DNA from: Acidisarcina sp963790505
GTDB taxonomy: Bacteria; Acidobacteriota; Terriglobia; Terriglobales; Acidobacteriaceae
Direction: 5' to 3'
DNA length: 64,000 nt
Assembly (NCBI GenBank): GCA_963790505.1
Contig: CAWBOT010000005.1
Span: 620,001 to 684,000 of the forward strand
Below are positions 7,952-17,328 of the stretch, one piece after another. Position 1 is the first letter of the stretch. The number at the start of each line of letters is the position of its first letter. The notes beneath the pieces were generated by a model. It worked only from the letters and a program-made list of their open reading frames with translations, made no database searches and was not told where the DNA came from. Made by a program: the position numbers and the translations under genes.

Positions 7952-10393
7952 ATGGCAAGCGATTTCTTAAGTATTATCCATCCGAGCGACCCGGCTAAGC
8001 GCGGGGAAGGCTCCGGCGAACGGGTATTTCCCGTCCTTCCGGTGCGCGACACGGTCTTGTTCCCTCATGCAGTGCTGCCCTTGACCGTTGGACGCGAGAG
8101 CTCGATTCAGCTGATTCAATCGCTTGGCGAGGAGAAGACGATCATCGTTGTTGCCCAGCGTGACGCCCGGATCGACTCCCCCCAGCCGAGCGACCTGCAT
8201 ACGATTGGCACTCTGGCGACCGTCCATAAAGTCGTCAAGATGCCCAACCAGAGCCTGTTCGTATTTACCGAGGGCACGGAAAGGGTCAAGCTCGGAGAAT
8301 TCTCCCAGATCGAGCCCTTCATGACCGCCACGATTGAGCCGGTCATGGACGTTGCTCCGGCTGCGGGGAGCGAACTCGAGGCACTGCTACGAAATGTTCA
8401 CTCCGAATTTCAGGGGATCGTGACGGCGTCGCCGACGCTCTCCGACGAGCTGCAAACGATCGCGCTCAACATCGAGGAGCCGGGAAGGCTGGTCGATTTT
8501 ATTGCCTCGTCCCTGCCTTTTCTCGCCACGTCGGACAAGCAGGAGCTGCTCGAAACCCCGGATGTGACGGCACGGCTGGAGCGCATCAACAAGCATCTGG
8601 CGACGGAGCTGGAAGTCCAGCAGCTGCGCAACAAGATCCAGTCTGAGGTCCAGGACCAAGTACAGCAGTCGCAGCGCGACTATTACCTGCGCGAACAGCT
8701 GAAGGCGATCCAGAAGGAACTCGGCGAGATGGACGAGGGCCAAAAGGACATCGAAGAGCTGCGCCAGAAGATCGAAAACGCGGGCATGCCCGAGGACACC
8801 AAGAAAGATGCGGTCAAGGAGTTGAACCGTCTTTCGAGGATGTCTCCCATGGCCGCCGACTACTCCCTCACGCGCAACTATATTGAGTGGCTGGCCGTGC
8901 TGCCCTGGGCGAAGTCTTCGGGCGAGGAAGTGGACATTGTCAAAGCCAAGGAGATCCTTGACGAGGACCATTACGACCTGAAGAAGGTCAAGGACCGCAT
9001 CCTCGATTACCTTAGCGTTCGTCGCCTGAAGCCGGACATGAAGGGGCCAATCCTGTGTTTCGTCGGACCTCCGGGAGTGGGGAAAACCTCGCTCGGCCGT
9101 TCCATCGCGCGCTCCCTGGGACGCAAGTTCCAGCGCATCTCTCTGGGCGGTATGCACGATGAGGCTGAACTACGCGGCCATCGCCGGACCTATATTGGCG
9201 CGCTGCCGGGGCAAATCATCCAGAACCTACGCCGGGCGGAGACGAACGATCCGGTCTTTATGCTCGACGAGGTCGACAAGTTAGGCCGCGACTTCCGCGG
9301 GGATCCGTCTTCGGCGCTGCTCGAGATCCTCGATCCGGAACAGAACAACACCTTCCGCGATAACTATCTCGACGTCCAGTTCGATCTGTCGAAGGTGCTC
9401 TTCATCTGCACCGCGAACGTGCTCGACCCGATCCCCGAGCCGCTGCGCGATCGTATGGAGATCATAGATCTCTCCGGCTATACCGAGGAGGAGAAGAAGC
9501 ACATCGCCTTCCGGTACCTGATTCCGCGCCAGATCAAGGAGAACGGGATCCAGCCGGACAACATCGAGTTTCCCGAAGAAAGTGTGAACTATATAGTTCG
9601 CCACTACACTCGAGAAGCCGGCGTGAGAAAGCTCGAACAGCTCATCGGCACCGTCTGCCGCAAACAAGCCAGGCGGATTGCGGAGGGTCATCCGGAAAAG
9701 CTTGTGGTCAGCAAGGAGATCATCAACGAATTCCTTGGCGGGATCAAGGTCCGCGTGGACACTGAAATTGCGGAGCGCACGCAGCGCGCCGGAGTGGCAG
9801 TGGGCCTGGCCTGGACACCTGCTGGAGGCGACGTGCTCTTCATCGAGGCAAACAAGATGAAGGGGAAGGGCTCCTTCACCATGACGGGGCAGATAGGCGA
9901 GGTCATGCAGGAGTCGATGCAGGCGGCGCTGACCTGGGTGCGCTCCAATGCATCGCTGGTTGGGCTCGATGAGGACTTCACCAAGGAGATCGACCTACAC
10001 ATCCACGTTCCCGCAGGCGCCATTCCCAAGGATGGCCCGTCAGCAGGCGTGACGATGGCGACGGCCCTCGTCTCGCTGCTGACGGACAAGGCGGTACATC
10101 CGCTGACCGCGATGACCGGCGAGATCACTCTTAGCGGCAATGTACTTCCCGTGGGCGGTATCAAGGAGAAATTCCTCGCGGCCAAGCGGGCTGGTGTTAA
10201 AGAGGTGATCCTGCCGGCGGAAAATCGGCAGAACGTGCTCGAAGACCTGACGCCGGACCAGATCGAGGGTGTAACGATCCACTATGCACGGAGGATCGAG
10301 GACGTGCTCGCGATCGCGCTGCCGAAGTCGGCCAGCGAAGCGCGGCATGATGAGGAGATCCGTGAAGAGGTACTTGCGCACGCTCACGCGTAA
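7952..10393 (+). CDS. lon: ATP-dependent protease Lon
   Basis: An 813-residue LonA protease of normal length. The N-terminal substrate-binding domain (FPVLPVRDTVLFPHAVLPL) is followed by a coiled-coil part, the AAA+ module with Walker A GPPGVGKT at 372-379 and Walker B FMLDEVDKL, and the C-terminal protease with catalytic Ser697 (DGPSAG) and Lys740 (GGIKEK). It degrades damaged and regulatory proteins in the cytoplasm as a hexamer. A short AGAAGGA site precedes the ATG, and a hairpin terminator follows the stop. It stands alone, without clpX or hupB next to it, which are frequent neighbours elsewhere. Confidence 0.97.
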   Translation: MASDFLSIIHPSDPAKRGEGSGERVFPVLPVRDTVLFPHAVLPLTVGRESSIQLIQSLGEEKTIIVVAQRDARIDSPQPSDLHTIGTLATVHKVVKMPNQSLFVFTEGTERVKLGEFSQIEPFMTATIEPVMDVAPAAGSELEALLRNVHSEFQGIVTASPTLSDELQTIALNIEEPGRLVDFIASSLPFLATSDKQELLETPDVTARLERINKHLATELEVQQLRNKIQSEVQDQVQQSQRDYYLREQLKAIQKELGEMDEGQKDIEELRQKIENAGMPEDTKKDAVKELNRLSRMSPMAADYSLTRNYIEWLAVLPWAKSSGEEVDIVKAKEILDEDHYDLKKVKDRILDYLSVRRLKPDMKGPILCFVGPPGVGKTSLGRSIARSLGRKFQRISLGGMHDEAELRGHRRTYIGALPGQIIQNLRRAETNDPVFMLDEVDKLGRDFRGDPSSALLEILDPEQNNTFRDNYLDVQFDLSKVLFICTANVLDPIPEPLRDRMEIIDLSGYTEEEKKHIAFRYLIPRQIKENGIQPDNIEFPEESVNYIVRHYTREAGVRKLEQLIGTVCRKQARRIAEGHPEKLVVSKEIINEFLGGIKVRVDTEIAERTQRAGVAVGLAWTPAGGDVLFIEANKMKGKGSFTMTGQIGEVMQESMQAALTWVRSNASLVGLDEDFTKEIDLHIHVPAGAIPKDGPSAGVTMATALVSLLTDKAVHPLTAMTGEITLSGNVLPVGGIKEKFLAAKRAGVKEVILPAENRQNVLEDLTPDQIEGVTIHYARRIEDVLAIALPKSASEARHDEEIREEVLAHAHA

Positions 10394-10418
10394 TTCTCCT
10401 GGTCAGCGCAATCTGAAG

Positions 10419-10442
10419 GGCCTGCCAACCAGCAGGCCTTTT
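10419..10442 (+). terminator. Intrinsic terminator after lon
   Basis: Perfect 7-pair stem GGCCTGC / GCAGGCC (10419-10425 with 10432-10438), six-base loop, then TTTT. It begins 26 bases after the lon stop. Confidence 0.85.
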
Positions 10443-10471
10443 CTGCGTTCTCGCCTGTTAAGCTTGCGCTC

Positions 10472-10981
10472 ATGCTGAATGCGAGCAGCGGTTACGACCC
10501 GGCGATCTGGTCGAATTTCTTCTCGGCCGAAGCGGGTGCGTCGGCCACACTCACCGGCCTGATATTTGTCGCCGTTTCCATCAACCTCTCAAAAATCGTA
10601 GCGCTGAAACTTCTGATCGCGCGGGCCGCGAAGGCACTCTTTACTCTGGTAGGCGTACTGATCGCGTCGACGCTCTGCATGGCGCCCGGGCAGTCGGCAA
10701 AGTACCTGGGTTGGGAACTGACGGCGACAGGAATGCTTTTCTGGCTGCTGACTTCGACCTGCTACCAAGCCGCCACTCATCACAATCCGTATGTTGATGT
10801 GCGGCAGAAGATATATCAACTGGTGCTTACCGAACTCTCCGCGCTTCCCTTCATCGCTGGGGGTATTACTCTTACTTTCGGGCACGGAGGCGGTCTTTAC
10901 TGGCTGCTGGCAGGAACAGTCTTTTCCTTTATCGCCGCATTGCTCGACGCCTGGGTGCTGCTGATTGAGATTCATCGCTGA
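10472..10981 (+). CDS. Hypothetical four-helix membrane protein
   Basis: 169 residues. After a hydrophilic start (NASSGYDPAIWSNFFSAEAGASATLTGL) there are about four membrane segments, roughly residues 25-45, 55-75, 80-97 and 115-160, the last stretch containing two. The N-terminal pattern, in which a Trp-Phe amphipathic piece leads into a Gly-rich first helix, occurs in many uncharacterised soil-bacterial proteins but I cannot name a family. No catalytic motif is visible. It follows the lon terminator and is separate from the next gene, so it is probably a single-gene unit. Confidence 0.65.
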   Translation: MLNASSGYDPAIWSNFFSAEAGASATLTGLIFVAVSINLSKIVALKLLIARAAKALFTLVGVLIASTLCMAPGQSAKYLGWELTATGMLFWLLTSTCYQAATHHNPYVDVRQKIYQLVLTELSALPFIAGGITLTFGHGGGLYWLLAGTVFSFIAALLDAWVLLIEIHR

Positions 10982-11112
10982 GTGGTTCGCTGAGCAAGCG
11001 TTTTTTCGAGGGAAGCGCCGGGCGGCCTGCGACGACTCCGATCGGCGATCAAGGCAACGTAGCCCAGGAAGGCTGGACTTAGTACACCGAACGACCTTTG
11101 CGCAGAAATAAG

Positions 11113-11141
11113 TTGACCTTTCAATGCCCGGGTGCCATTCT
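11113..11141 (+). promoter_or_regulatory. Possible promoter of the TonB-domain gene
   Basis: TTGACC at 11113-11118 and CATTCT at 11136-11141 are 17 bases apart. The -10 match is weak. If used, transcription would begin near 11148, which supports the start codon at 11189 and not the frame-open extension before it. Confidence 0.3.
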
Positions 11142-11188
11142 TTACCCTACTTAAAAGGCTTGACTTTGCCAGGGCTGGGTGCACGCGC

Positions 11189-12613
11189 ATGAAAGGCAAG
11201 ATTACCGCGCTGGATATCCTCCTTTTCTTTTCGATTTTGACGGCGACCGCAGCTATGCTGGCACAAGAATCGGCTTTTCTGCAGGGGAATGCGGGTGTGC
11301 GCTATGAAGAGGCCCCGGGCGACTTTCATTACGTGTTTCCATGCAGGATGCCGATTGGCACAGCGCCTTCCAAAGATTCCACTCCAACCGCAGGTAGCGG
11401 GCTGCCGGCCCTCTGTTGGCCGGCGTATTTCGGTAGGATTCAGACGGCTGATGGCAAACAGCAAAGCGCTGCGCCCACGCCCGGCGTCCTTATGGTCTCA
11501 ACCTCTCTGGTCCGATTTACTCCGAACGATAGTAAGTCAGCGCAACTTATGCCAGATACGCCGCCGTCTCAGATCGCTTTCAGCTACGATTCCAAGCATG
11601 TCGTAGCGGGCCTTAGAACGATGGATGGCCAATTCGCATTTGCATTCCAAGCCATTTGTCTTGGGTGTAAGCCAGGTACTTCCCCAATCGACCCGAATAA
11701 GGGAGCTCAACTCGATTCGGAATATCGAGAGTTCCAGCAGAGCCTGACCCAGTTTGAGGTTGTTTCCAAGCGCATCAACGACCTAGCGGCCGAGATGCGA
11801 TTTGGCGTGACGCCGAAAAATCAGCCCAGCATCAACGACGTGCCCGAGGCGATGGCGCTCTACAGCGACTTGAACAGCCGACTGGAGCCGCTGTGTCCAG
11901 AGGCTGCCAGGCCTTGCGTGGAAGACTATGTGAAATACCAGAGGTGCAAGAGCGGAAATCTGCAAGCAGCGTGTGGCCCAGTTCCGACCTGTTCGGCCTT
12001 TTGTCCGCTGCGAGCCGACGCATGGCATGGATTAAAGGCGGGCTTCTGCCGTTCGCCTAAGCTGGACAGCGCGGCCTTGGTGCCGGATTGGTCACCTGTG
12101 GCGGCAAAGATGGATGCTGCACGAGCTGCCAGGGGGCCGGTAGATCCAAAGACAATACATATCGTTCCCGCTCCAGCAGGGCCGCCGCTCGATTTTATGG
12201 GCAAGCCCACTGATCCGGATAATCCGTGCAGTGTCGAGGGTTCTTATGCATCGGCGATGATGTCTCGTATGACCGCCGGAATTGCATCATCGTCAGCATC
12301 CGCGGGCGTGCCAGATTCCTCAGGGAGGATTCCAGTTCCTTCCGGGGTGATGGCCGGAAATATCCTGGTAAAGACGCACCCACAATACCCGGCAGTGGCG
12401 AAAGCTGCCCGCGTGCAAGGAGTAGTTGTTTTGCAGGCCACCATTTCCAAGACCGGAACGATTGAGGGTCTTTCTGTTGTCTCGGGGCCGCCGCTTTTGC
12501 AGCAGGCAGCGGTGGATGCGGTCAAGACATGGCAGTACCGCCCCTACGTCGTCAACGGAGCGGCAGTCGAGGTTGCTACGCAAATCAACGTTGTCTTTTC
12601 GCTGGGCCCTTAG
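11189..12613 (+). CDS. Secreted TonB C-terminal-domain protein
   Basis: 474 residues from ATG 11189. The N-terminus MKGKITALDILLFFSILTATAAMLAQ is a signal peptide. The middle (~30-370) is a Cys-containing region that I do not recognise, with a cluster of Cys around residues 250-300 that could form disulfides. The last ~85 residues are a TonB C-terminal domain: HPQYPAVAKAARVQGVVVLQ, SKTGTIEGLSVVSGPPLLQQ, AVDAVKTWQYRPYVVNG. In Acidobacteria such domains are often fused to diverse exported proteins with no ExbB/ExbD nearby, so energising of outer-membrane transport is not implied. An open extension back to 11132 lacks signal-peptide sense and probably lies before the transcription start. Confidence 0.75.
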   Translation: MKGKITALDILLFFSILTATAAMLAQESAFLQGNAGVRYEEAPGDFHYVFPCRMPIGTAPSKDSTPTAGSGLPALCWPAYFGRIQTADGKQQSAAPTPGVLMVSTSLVRFTPNDSKSAQLMPDTPPSQIAFSYDSKHVVAGLRTMDGQFAFAFQAICLGCKPGTSPIDPNKGAQLDSEYREFQQSLTQFEVVSKRINDLAAEMRFGVTPKNQPSINDVPEAMALYSDLNSRLEPLCPEAARPCVEDYVKYQRCKSGNLQAACGPVPTCSAFCPLRADAWHGLKAGFCRSPKLDSAALVPDWSPVAAKMDAARAARGPVDPKTIHIVPAPAGPPLDFMGKPTDPDNPCSVEGSYASAMMSRMTAGIASSSASAGVPDSSGRIPVPSGVMAGNILVKTHPQYPAVAKAARVQGVVVLQATISKTGTIEGLSVVSGPPLLQQAAVDAVKTWQYRPYVVNGAAVEVATQINVVFSLGP

Positions 12614-12677
12614 CCTGCTGAAGGGCCATCGAGTCCTCATTTGCATGAGATCGAGCCTCCGGAAAAGGGGCACGGGC

Positions 12678-13649
12678 TCACCCGGTCTTAGCTTTAGCCG
12701 ACGGGAGTGAAGCGGCATCTTCAGCTGCGGATATTTTCGACGGCTTCTTCGCAGGCATTGTTGTGATGAGCACCACACTGCCGAGGACGCACAGAGTTCC
12801 GAGAATGGTGCGTAGGCCGAGAGCTTCGCCGCCCAGGAAGTAGCCGATGATTACGGCGACGACCGGGTTGACATAGGCATAGGTGCCAACCTTGGTTGGC
12901 GATTCGCGATGAAGCAGCCATACGTAAGCAGTGAATCCGATGATCGAGCCGAAGACGATAAGGTAGAGCAGCGCGAGCCACGCGCGGCGCGAGACTGCCC
13001 ACGGATGAAAATCGGAGAATTCGCCGAACCCCGCTGCGAAGAGAGCGAGGAACAACCCTCCGGCGAGCATCTGCGCGCCGGAGCTCATGACTTTGGACTC
13101 CGGGAGGGGCAGCTTGCGGGCGAGCACTGAGGCGACCGACCAGCTCATTGAAGCGAAGATGAGAGCTACGGCGCCTTTGGTGCTGATAGGTTCTCCGCCC
13201 AGACTTAATGAGTGGCTTATCAAGACCGCGACGCCAGCAAAGCCGATCAGGAGCGCGAGCGCCAAGCGAATCGTGAGTCTCTGGGTGCGCAGGAAGACGA
13301 TCTCAGAGATGGCCATGAATGCCGGGATGGTGGCCAACATGACCGCCGCGATGCCGGAGGGGACGCGCTGCTCGGCCCAGAAGAGCAATCCGTAATCACA
13401 GACAAAGATGAACAGGGCGAGGACGGATGCCGACATCCATTGGCGGGCTGACGGGGAGCGCTCGCCGCGTGCGAGCATCCAGCCGTAGAGCACCAAGCCG
13501 GCCGCCGAGAAGCGCATCGACGCGAGCAATAGCGGCGGGACCTCGTTAACGCCGATGCGGATCGCAAGAAATGTCGAGCCCCACACGAAATAGATGATCG
13601 CGAAGGCCAAGAGTGTCTTCCATGCGGGACGGTCGCCGGTTGTTTCCAT
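12678..13649 (-). CDS. EamA/DMT family exporter (YedA-like)
   Basis: 323 residues with ten membrane helices in two EamA repeats (~residues 8-140 and ~155-300). The opening FAIIYFVWGSTFLAIRIGV and the later SPTKVGTYAYVNPVVAVIIGYFLGGE are very typical of the drug/metabolite exporter group that includes YedA and RhtA-like amino-acid exporters. The Lys/Ala-rich tail is cytoplasmic. ATG 13649 is chosen over GTG 13670 because GGGAG at 13661-13665 precedes it at correct spacing and is inside the longer version. The cargo cannot be predicted. Confidence 0.85.
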   Translation of the reverse strand: METTGDRPAWKTLLAFAIIYFVWGSTFLAIRIGVNEVPPLLLASMRFSAAGLVLYGWMLARGERSPSARQWMSASVLALFIFVCDYGLLFWAEQRVPSGIAAVMLATIPAFMAISEIVFLRTQRLTIRLALALLIGFAGVAVLISHSLSLGGEPISTKGAVALIFASMSWSVASVLARKLPLPESKVMSSGAQMLAGGLFLALFAAGFGEFSDFHPWAVSRRAWLALLYLIVFGSIIGFTAYVWLLHRESPTKVGTYAYVNPVVAVIIGYFLGGEALGLRTILGTLCVLGSVVLITTMPAKKPSKISAAEDAASLPSAKAKTG

Positions 13650-13807
13650 AGTAGAGGTTCCTCCCTGCACTCTAACAATTCGGCCGTTGCTTCGCTTCGT
13701 TTTAGCAACGGAAAACGATCATTGTGCTGGACTTAGGGAAGCAGGGCGCAACGAGCGGCCAACCCATGCCGGCTTGCGGTAAAATTCCGCGTAAGCAGGA
13801 GGAAGAG

Positions 13808-14689
13808 ATGGCCCACTACTCCAGACGCGATTTTGTGAAGGCCGGACTTGCCGCGGGCGCGCTCGCCGGCGCGGGCAGCCTTCCGGTTCGAGCGGAACGC
13901 CAGACAGCAACCGACTGGGTAACGCTGGGAAACTCCGGCGTTAAAGTGACGCGGCTCGCCTTTGGCACGGGCAGCTTCAGCGGCCAGGTGCAGCGCGATC
14001 TCGGGCAGGACCAGTTCACGCGGCTGGTGCGCCATGCACACGAACGAGGCATTCGCTTCTATGAGACCGCGGAGTCTTACGGCGAGATGCACAAGATGCT
14101 TGGTGTCGCGCTGCAGGGCGTGCCTCGCGACAGCTACAAATTGATGTCAAAGGTGACCACTCACCCGGGGGTTGACCCGCAGCAAAAGATCGACGAGCTG
14201 CGCAAGCTCGCCAATACCGAATACTTCGACATTATGCTGCTCCATTGGCAGCACACGGGAACATGGCCGACCGACAGCCTGCGCTGGCAGGACGGAATCG
14301 CGGAAGCGCAGGCGAAGAAGGTCGTGGTGGCGCGCGGGGCGTCAGTGCATGGGCTTCCGGCTTTGCGTCAGGTGCCGGAGACGAAGTGGCTCGAAGTCGC
14401 GATGATCCGGGTGAATCATAAGGGCACCGACATGGACGCCGAGGACTATGCCACCGATGAACTCGGAAATGTGAATGAAGTCGTCAGCCATGTGAAGCAG
14501 GTCCGCAAAGCGGGCATGGGTGTGATCAGCATGAAGCTGGTGGGTCAGGGTACGTTCAACCGCGAGGACCGGCAGAAAGCAATGAAGTTCGCCTTCCGCA
14601 ACGCGGGAGTGGATTGCGTGACCGTCGGCTACAAGAACACGGCGGAGATCGACGAGGCCATCGACAACCTGAATCTAGCGCTCGCCTAG
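13808..14689 (+). CDS. Tat-exported aldo/keto reductase
   Basis: 293 residues. It begins MAHYSRRDFVKAGLAAGALA, a twin-arginine signal, so it should be folded with NADP(H) before export. The AKR barrel follows (LGNSGVKVTRLAFGTGSF). Of the catalytic tetrad, Tyr91 (ESYGE), Lys115 (LMSKV) and His146 (LLHWQH) are present, but the normal Asp is Glu86 (FYETAESYG instead of FFDTA..YG). A perfect AGGAGG-like site 5 bases before ATG 13808 decides the start. It is upstream of the broken fucosidase gene but separated by 159 bases. Confidence 0.85.
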   Translation: MAHYSRRDFVKAGLAAGALAGAGSLPVRAERQTATDWVTLGNSGVKVTRLAFGTGSFSGQVQRDLGQDQFTRLVRHAHERGIRFYETAESYGEMHKMLGVALQGVPRDSYKLMSKVTTHPGVDPQQKIDELRKLANTEYFDIMLLHWQHTGTWPTDSLRWQDGIAEAQAKKVVVARGASVHGLPALRQVPETKWLEVAMIRVNHKGTDMDAEDYATDELGNVNEVVSHVKQVRKAGMGVISMKLVGQGTFNREDRQKAMKFAFRNAGVDCVTVGYKNTAEIDEAIDNLNLALA

Positions 14690-14783
14690 CGGGCGAGTGC
14701 CTGCTGGTCGGCTGCTCCTATCGGCCGCGTGACTTAGTCATGGAACCCCGTCAGCCGACGGTGGTCTCTGCATAGGAACAATT

Positions 14784-14806
14784 AGAGATTCTGCCTCAAA
14801 ATCTCT
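14784..14806 (+). promoter_or_regulatory. Inverted repeat in the leader of the fucosidase locus
   Basis: AGAGATT at 14784-14790 pairs perfectly with AATCTCT at 14800-14806, nine bases between. It lies 43 bases before the fucosidase ATG. It could be an operator or a weak hairpin; no T run follows, so it is not a clear terminator for the preceding reductase. Confidence 0.3.
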
Positions 14807-14848
14807 GTCTCGACAGGCGTCACTTTAACGTTTACTATTGCGCCTGAT

Positions 14849-16492
14849 ATGAAGCCTCGGCTCGATTCCCTCGCCTCAACAGTTGCCCTCGCGTGGCTCG
14901 CACTAGCTCCGATATGCGGAGTCGCCCAGACCTCAACAACCTCACCCACCGTAGGAACTGATCCGGCCCTGCTCGATCAGCAATGGGAGGCCGGAAACAG
15001 CAAGTACGACGAGCAAAGGAAGAAGGTCCTGGAAGAGGTTGACCGCGTCAGCCACGAGGGTCCGTACCGTCCCGATTATGAGTCGCTCGACAAGTACCAG
15101 GCGCCCGAATGGTACAAGGACGCGAAGTTCGGCATCTTCATTCACTGGGGCGTTTACTCCGTGCCCGCCTACGGCAGCGAATGGTATCCGCGCGAGATGT
15201 ATATCCAGGGCAGCGGATGTTTACAAGCATCACGTCGCGACTTATGGGCCGCAGAACAAGTTCGGCTACAAAGACTTCATTCCCATGTTCAAGGCGGAGA
15301 AGTTCGATCCGCAGGCCTGGGCGCACCTATTCAAAGAATCAGGCGCGAAGTACGTGGTCCCGGTCTTTGAGCATCACGATGGATTCGCGATGTATGACAG
15401 CGGGCTCTCAGACTGGACGGCGGCGAAGATGGGGCCGCATCGCGATACCGGCGGCGAACTGGCGAAGGCGGTGCGCGCCGAGGGCCTGCACCTGGGGCGT
15501 CGTCGCACCGCGTCGAGCACAACTTCTTTCTCGGCGTAGGCCGGAAGTTCGACTCGGACATCAACGATCCCAAAGTACGCCGGCTTCTATGGGCCGGCGC
15601 ATGCCTGGCTGGAAAACAAGAACCACACTCCGCTGACGAACGACTTCACTTATCTCTCGCGACGTTACGGGAATGACTGGCTGGCGCGGTCGGCGGAGAT
15701 CGTTCGAGAAGTATCATCCCGACATCATGTACTTCGACTGGTGGATCGGGCAGGCCGGGCCTCCGTCATCAGCTGACTACGTTCGCGGCCTTCTACTACA
15801 ACGAGTCGCTGAAATACGGCGACCACGTCGGCGTGATCAACTACAAGGACTATGCGCTGGACGCGAACTCGGCGGTGCTGGACATCGAGCGCGGGCAGCT
15901 GGCAGAGATTCGCCCGCATGTACTGGCAGACGGACACCTCGGTCAGTAACAAGTCCTGGGGATACATTGAGCACGACACCTTCAAGACGCCCGGAGTTCA
16001 TCGTGCATCAACTGATCGACATCGTGAGCAAGAACGGCAATCTGCTGATGAACATTGGCCCAAGGTCCGATGGCACGATTCCGGACGAGGTGCAGCAGGT
16101 CCTGCTGTGCGGTCGGGTCAGTGGCTGAAGGTGAATGGCGAAGCCATCTATGGCACGCGAGCCTGGACGATTTATGGCGAGGGTCCGACGAAGGTGGTGG
16201 GCGGATCGTTCAACGACACCAACGGCGACGGAACTACACGCCGCAGGATTTTCGCTTCACCACCAAGGGCGAGACGCTGTATGCAATTGAAATGGGATGG
16301 CCCTCCGGCGGCGAAGCGGTCATCAAAACGCTGCGCGCCGAAACCGGAAGAAAGGCCATTCAATCGATCGCAATGCTGGGCTCGAATGGGCAATTGGCTT
16401 TTGAGCAGAAATCCGATGGCCTGCACATCAAGTTACCCGCGCAAGACCCAGGTAAGTATGCCTACGCCTATAAGATCGACTTTGCGAAATAG
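14849..16492 (+). pseudogene. Alpha-L-fucosidase (GH29), interrupted by nine single-base frame changes
   Basis: Reading across frames gives one continuous exported GH29 protein of about 545 residues: signal peptide (LALAPICGVAQ), FGIFIHWGVYSVPAYGSEWY, KYVVPVFEHHDGFAMYDS, IMYFDWWIG (likely nucleophile Asp), NGNLLMNIGPRSDGTIPDE, and a C-terminal beta domain ending KYAYAYKIDFAK. The frame changes near 15213, 15497, 15575, 15705, 15781, 15912, 15993, 16110 and 16235; six look like one-base insertions and three like one-base deletions. Within each piece the family sequence is intact with no internal stop. As written, translation stops after 173 codons. Either the gene died very recently or the assembly is wrong here. 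GH29 enzymes release terminal L-fucose from glycans in the periplasm. The neighbouring SDR and Gfo/Idh genes fit deoxy-sugar metabolism. Confidence 0.85.
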
Positions 16493-16522
16493 GTGATCCT
16501 GGTAAGTAGGCTGCGCCCAAGG

Positions 16523-17299
16523 TTAGGCAGCAGTCCATCCGCCGTCGATCGGCAGTGCGGCGCCGTTTATGAACTCCGCCTCTTTCGAGCAGAGGTAGCG
16601 CACCATGGAGGCAATCTCCTCCGCTCTGCCGAGCCGCCCGACCGGTTGCCGGGCCGCAACCTCTGCGCGCACCTTTTCTTTTTCGTGGGCGTGGTATTTG
16701 TTGAGATAACTTTCGACGAACGGAGTATCGACTGTGCCCGGGCACACGCAATTGATACGGATCTCTTTGGGATAGTCCACGGCAATCTGACGGGTCATGG
16801 CGATCACGGCGCCTTTGGAGGTGCAATAGGCGAGGCGATGTTTAACACCTACCATTCCTGCAGCCGAGCCAATGTTGACAATGCAGCCGTGGCTCGCGAG
16901 AAGCTTGGGAAACGCCGCTTTGGTCACCAGGAACATCGATTTGACGTTGACGTTCATCAGGCGGTCGAAGTCCTCTTCCTCGGTGCGCAGGATGTCTCCG
17001 ACATGGCCGATGCCGGCGTTGTTGACGAGGATGTCGAGTCGCGGGACCTGTTCGAGTGCCGCTGCGATCGACTCCGGCTGGGTGACATCCATCTTCAGGG
17101 GATGAGCGGAGCCGAGCTCGGCCGCAAGAGCCTGCGCACCCTCGAAGTTCAGGTCGGCGATGAAGACACGCGCGCCCGCTAAGACCAGTTCACGGCAGGT
17201 TGCCATTCCAATGCCGCTGGCGCCGCCGGTGACCAAAGCCTGTTTGCCATCCAACCGAAAGGCTCCGGGTTTCTCCGAATTTGCTTCTGTAACAGTCAT
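16523..17299 (-). CDS. SDR family oxidoreductase (NAD-type; possible L-fucose-pathway dehydrogenase)
   Basis: 258 residues with a complete classical SDR core: VTGGASGIG at 23-31, NNAG at 93-96, Ser145, Tyr158 (YCTSK) and Lys162. Asp49 at the end of the second strand indicates NAD(H) rather than NADP(H). Several SDRs of this look are L-fucose or 2-keto-3-deoxy-L-fuconate dehydrogenases, and the gene sits tail-to-tail with the fucosidase locus; this function is an inference from context only. It lies 29 bases downstream of the Gfo/Idh/MocA gene on the same strand, so they form an operon. Confidence 0.85.
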   Translation of the reverse strand: MTVTEANSEKPGAFRLDGKQALVTGGASGIGMATCRELVLAGARVFIADLNFEGAQALAAELGSAHPLKMDVTQPESIAAALEQVPRLDILVNNAGIGHVGDILRTEEEDFDRLMNVNVKSMFLVTKAAFPKLLASHGCIVNIGSAAGMVGVKHRLAYCTSKGAVIAMTRQIAVDYPKEIRINCVCPGTVDTPFVESYLNKYHAHEKEKVRAEVAARQPVGRLGRAEEIASMVRYLCSKEAEFINGAALPIDGGWTAA

Positions 17300-17328
17300 T
17301 GGACCTTTTCCTCTTGCGTATCCTTGGG

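Noticed and set aside
8387..9157. 256-codon leftward frame inside lon
   Set aside because: Antisense to the conserved coiled-coil and AAA+ region of lon; no support of its own.
14678..14700. GC-rich hairpin over the stop of the aldo/keto reductase as terminator
   Set aside because: CTCGCC/GGCGAG arms are short, overlap the stop codon and lack a T run.
14849..16492. Programmed ribosomal frameshifting as an explanation for the fucosidase
   Set aside because: Nine changes in both directions with no repeated slippery heptamer or following structure cannot be programmed; decay or sequence error is far more likely.
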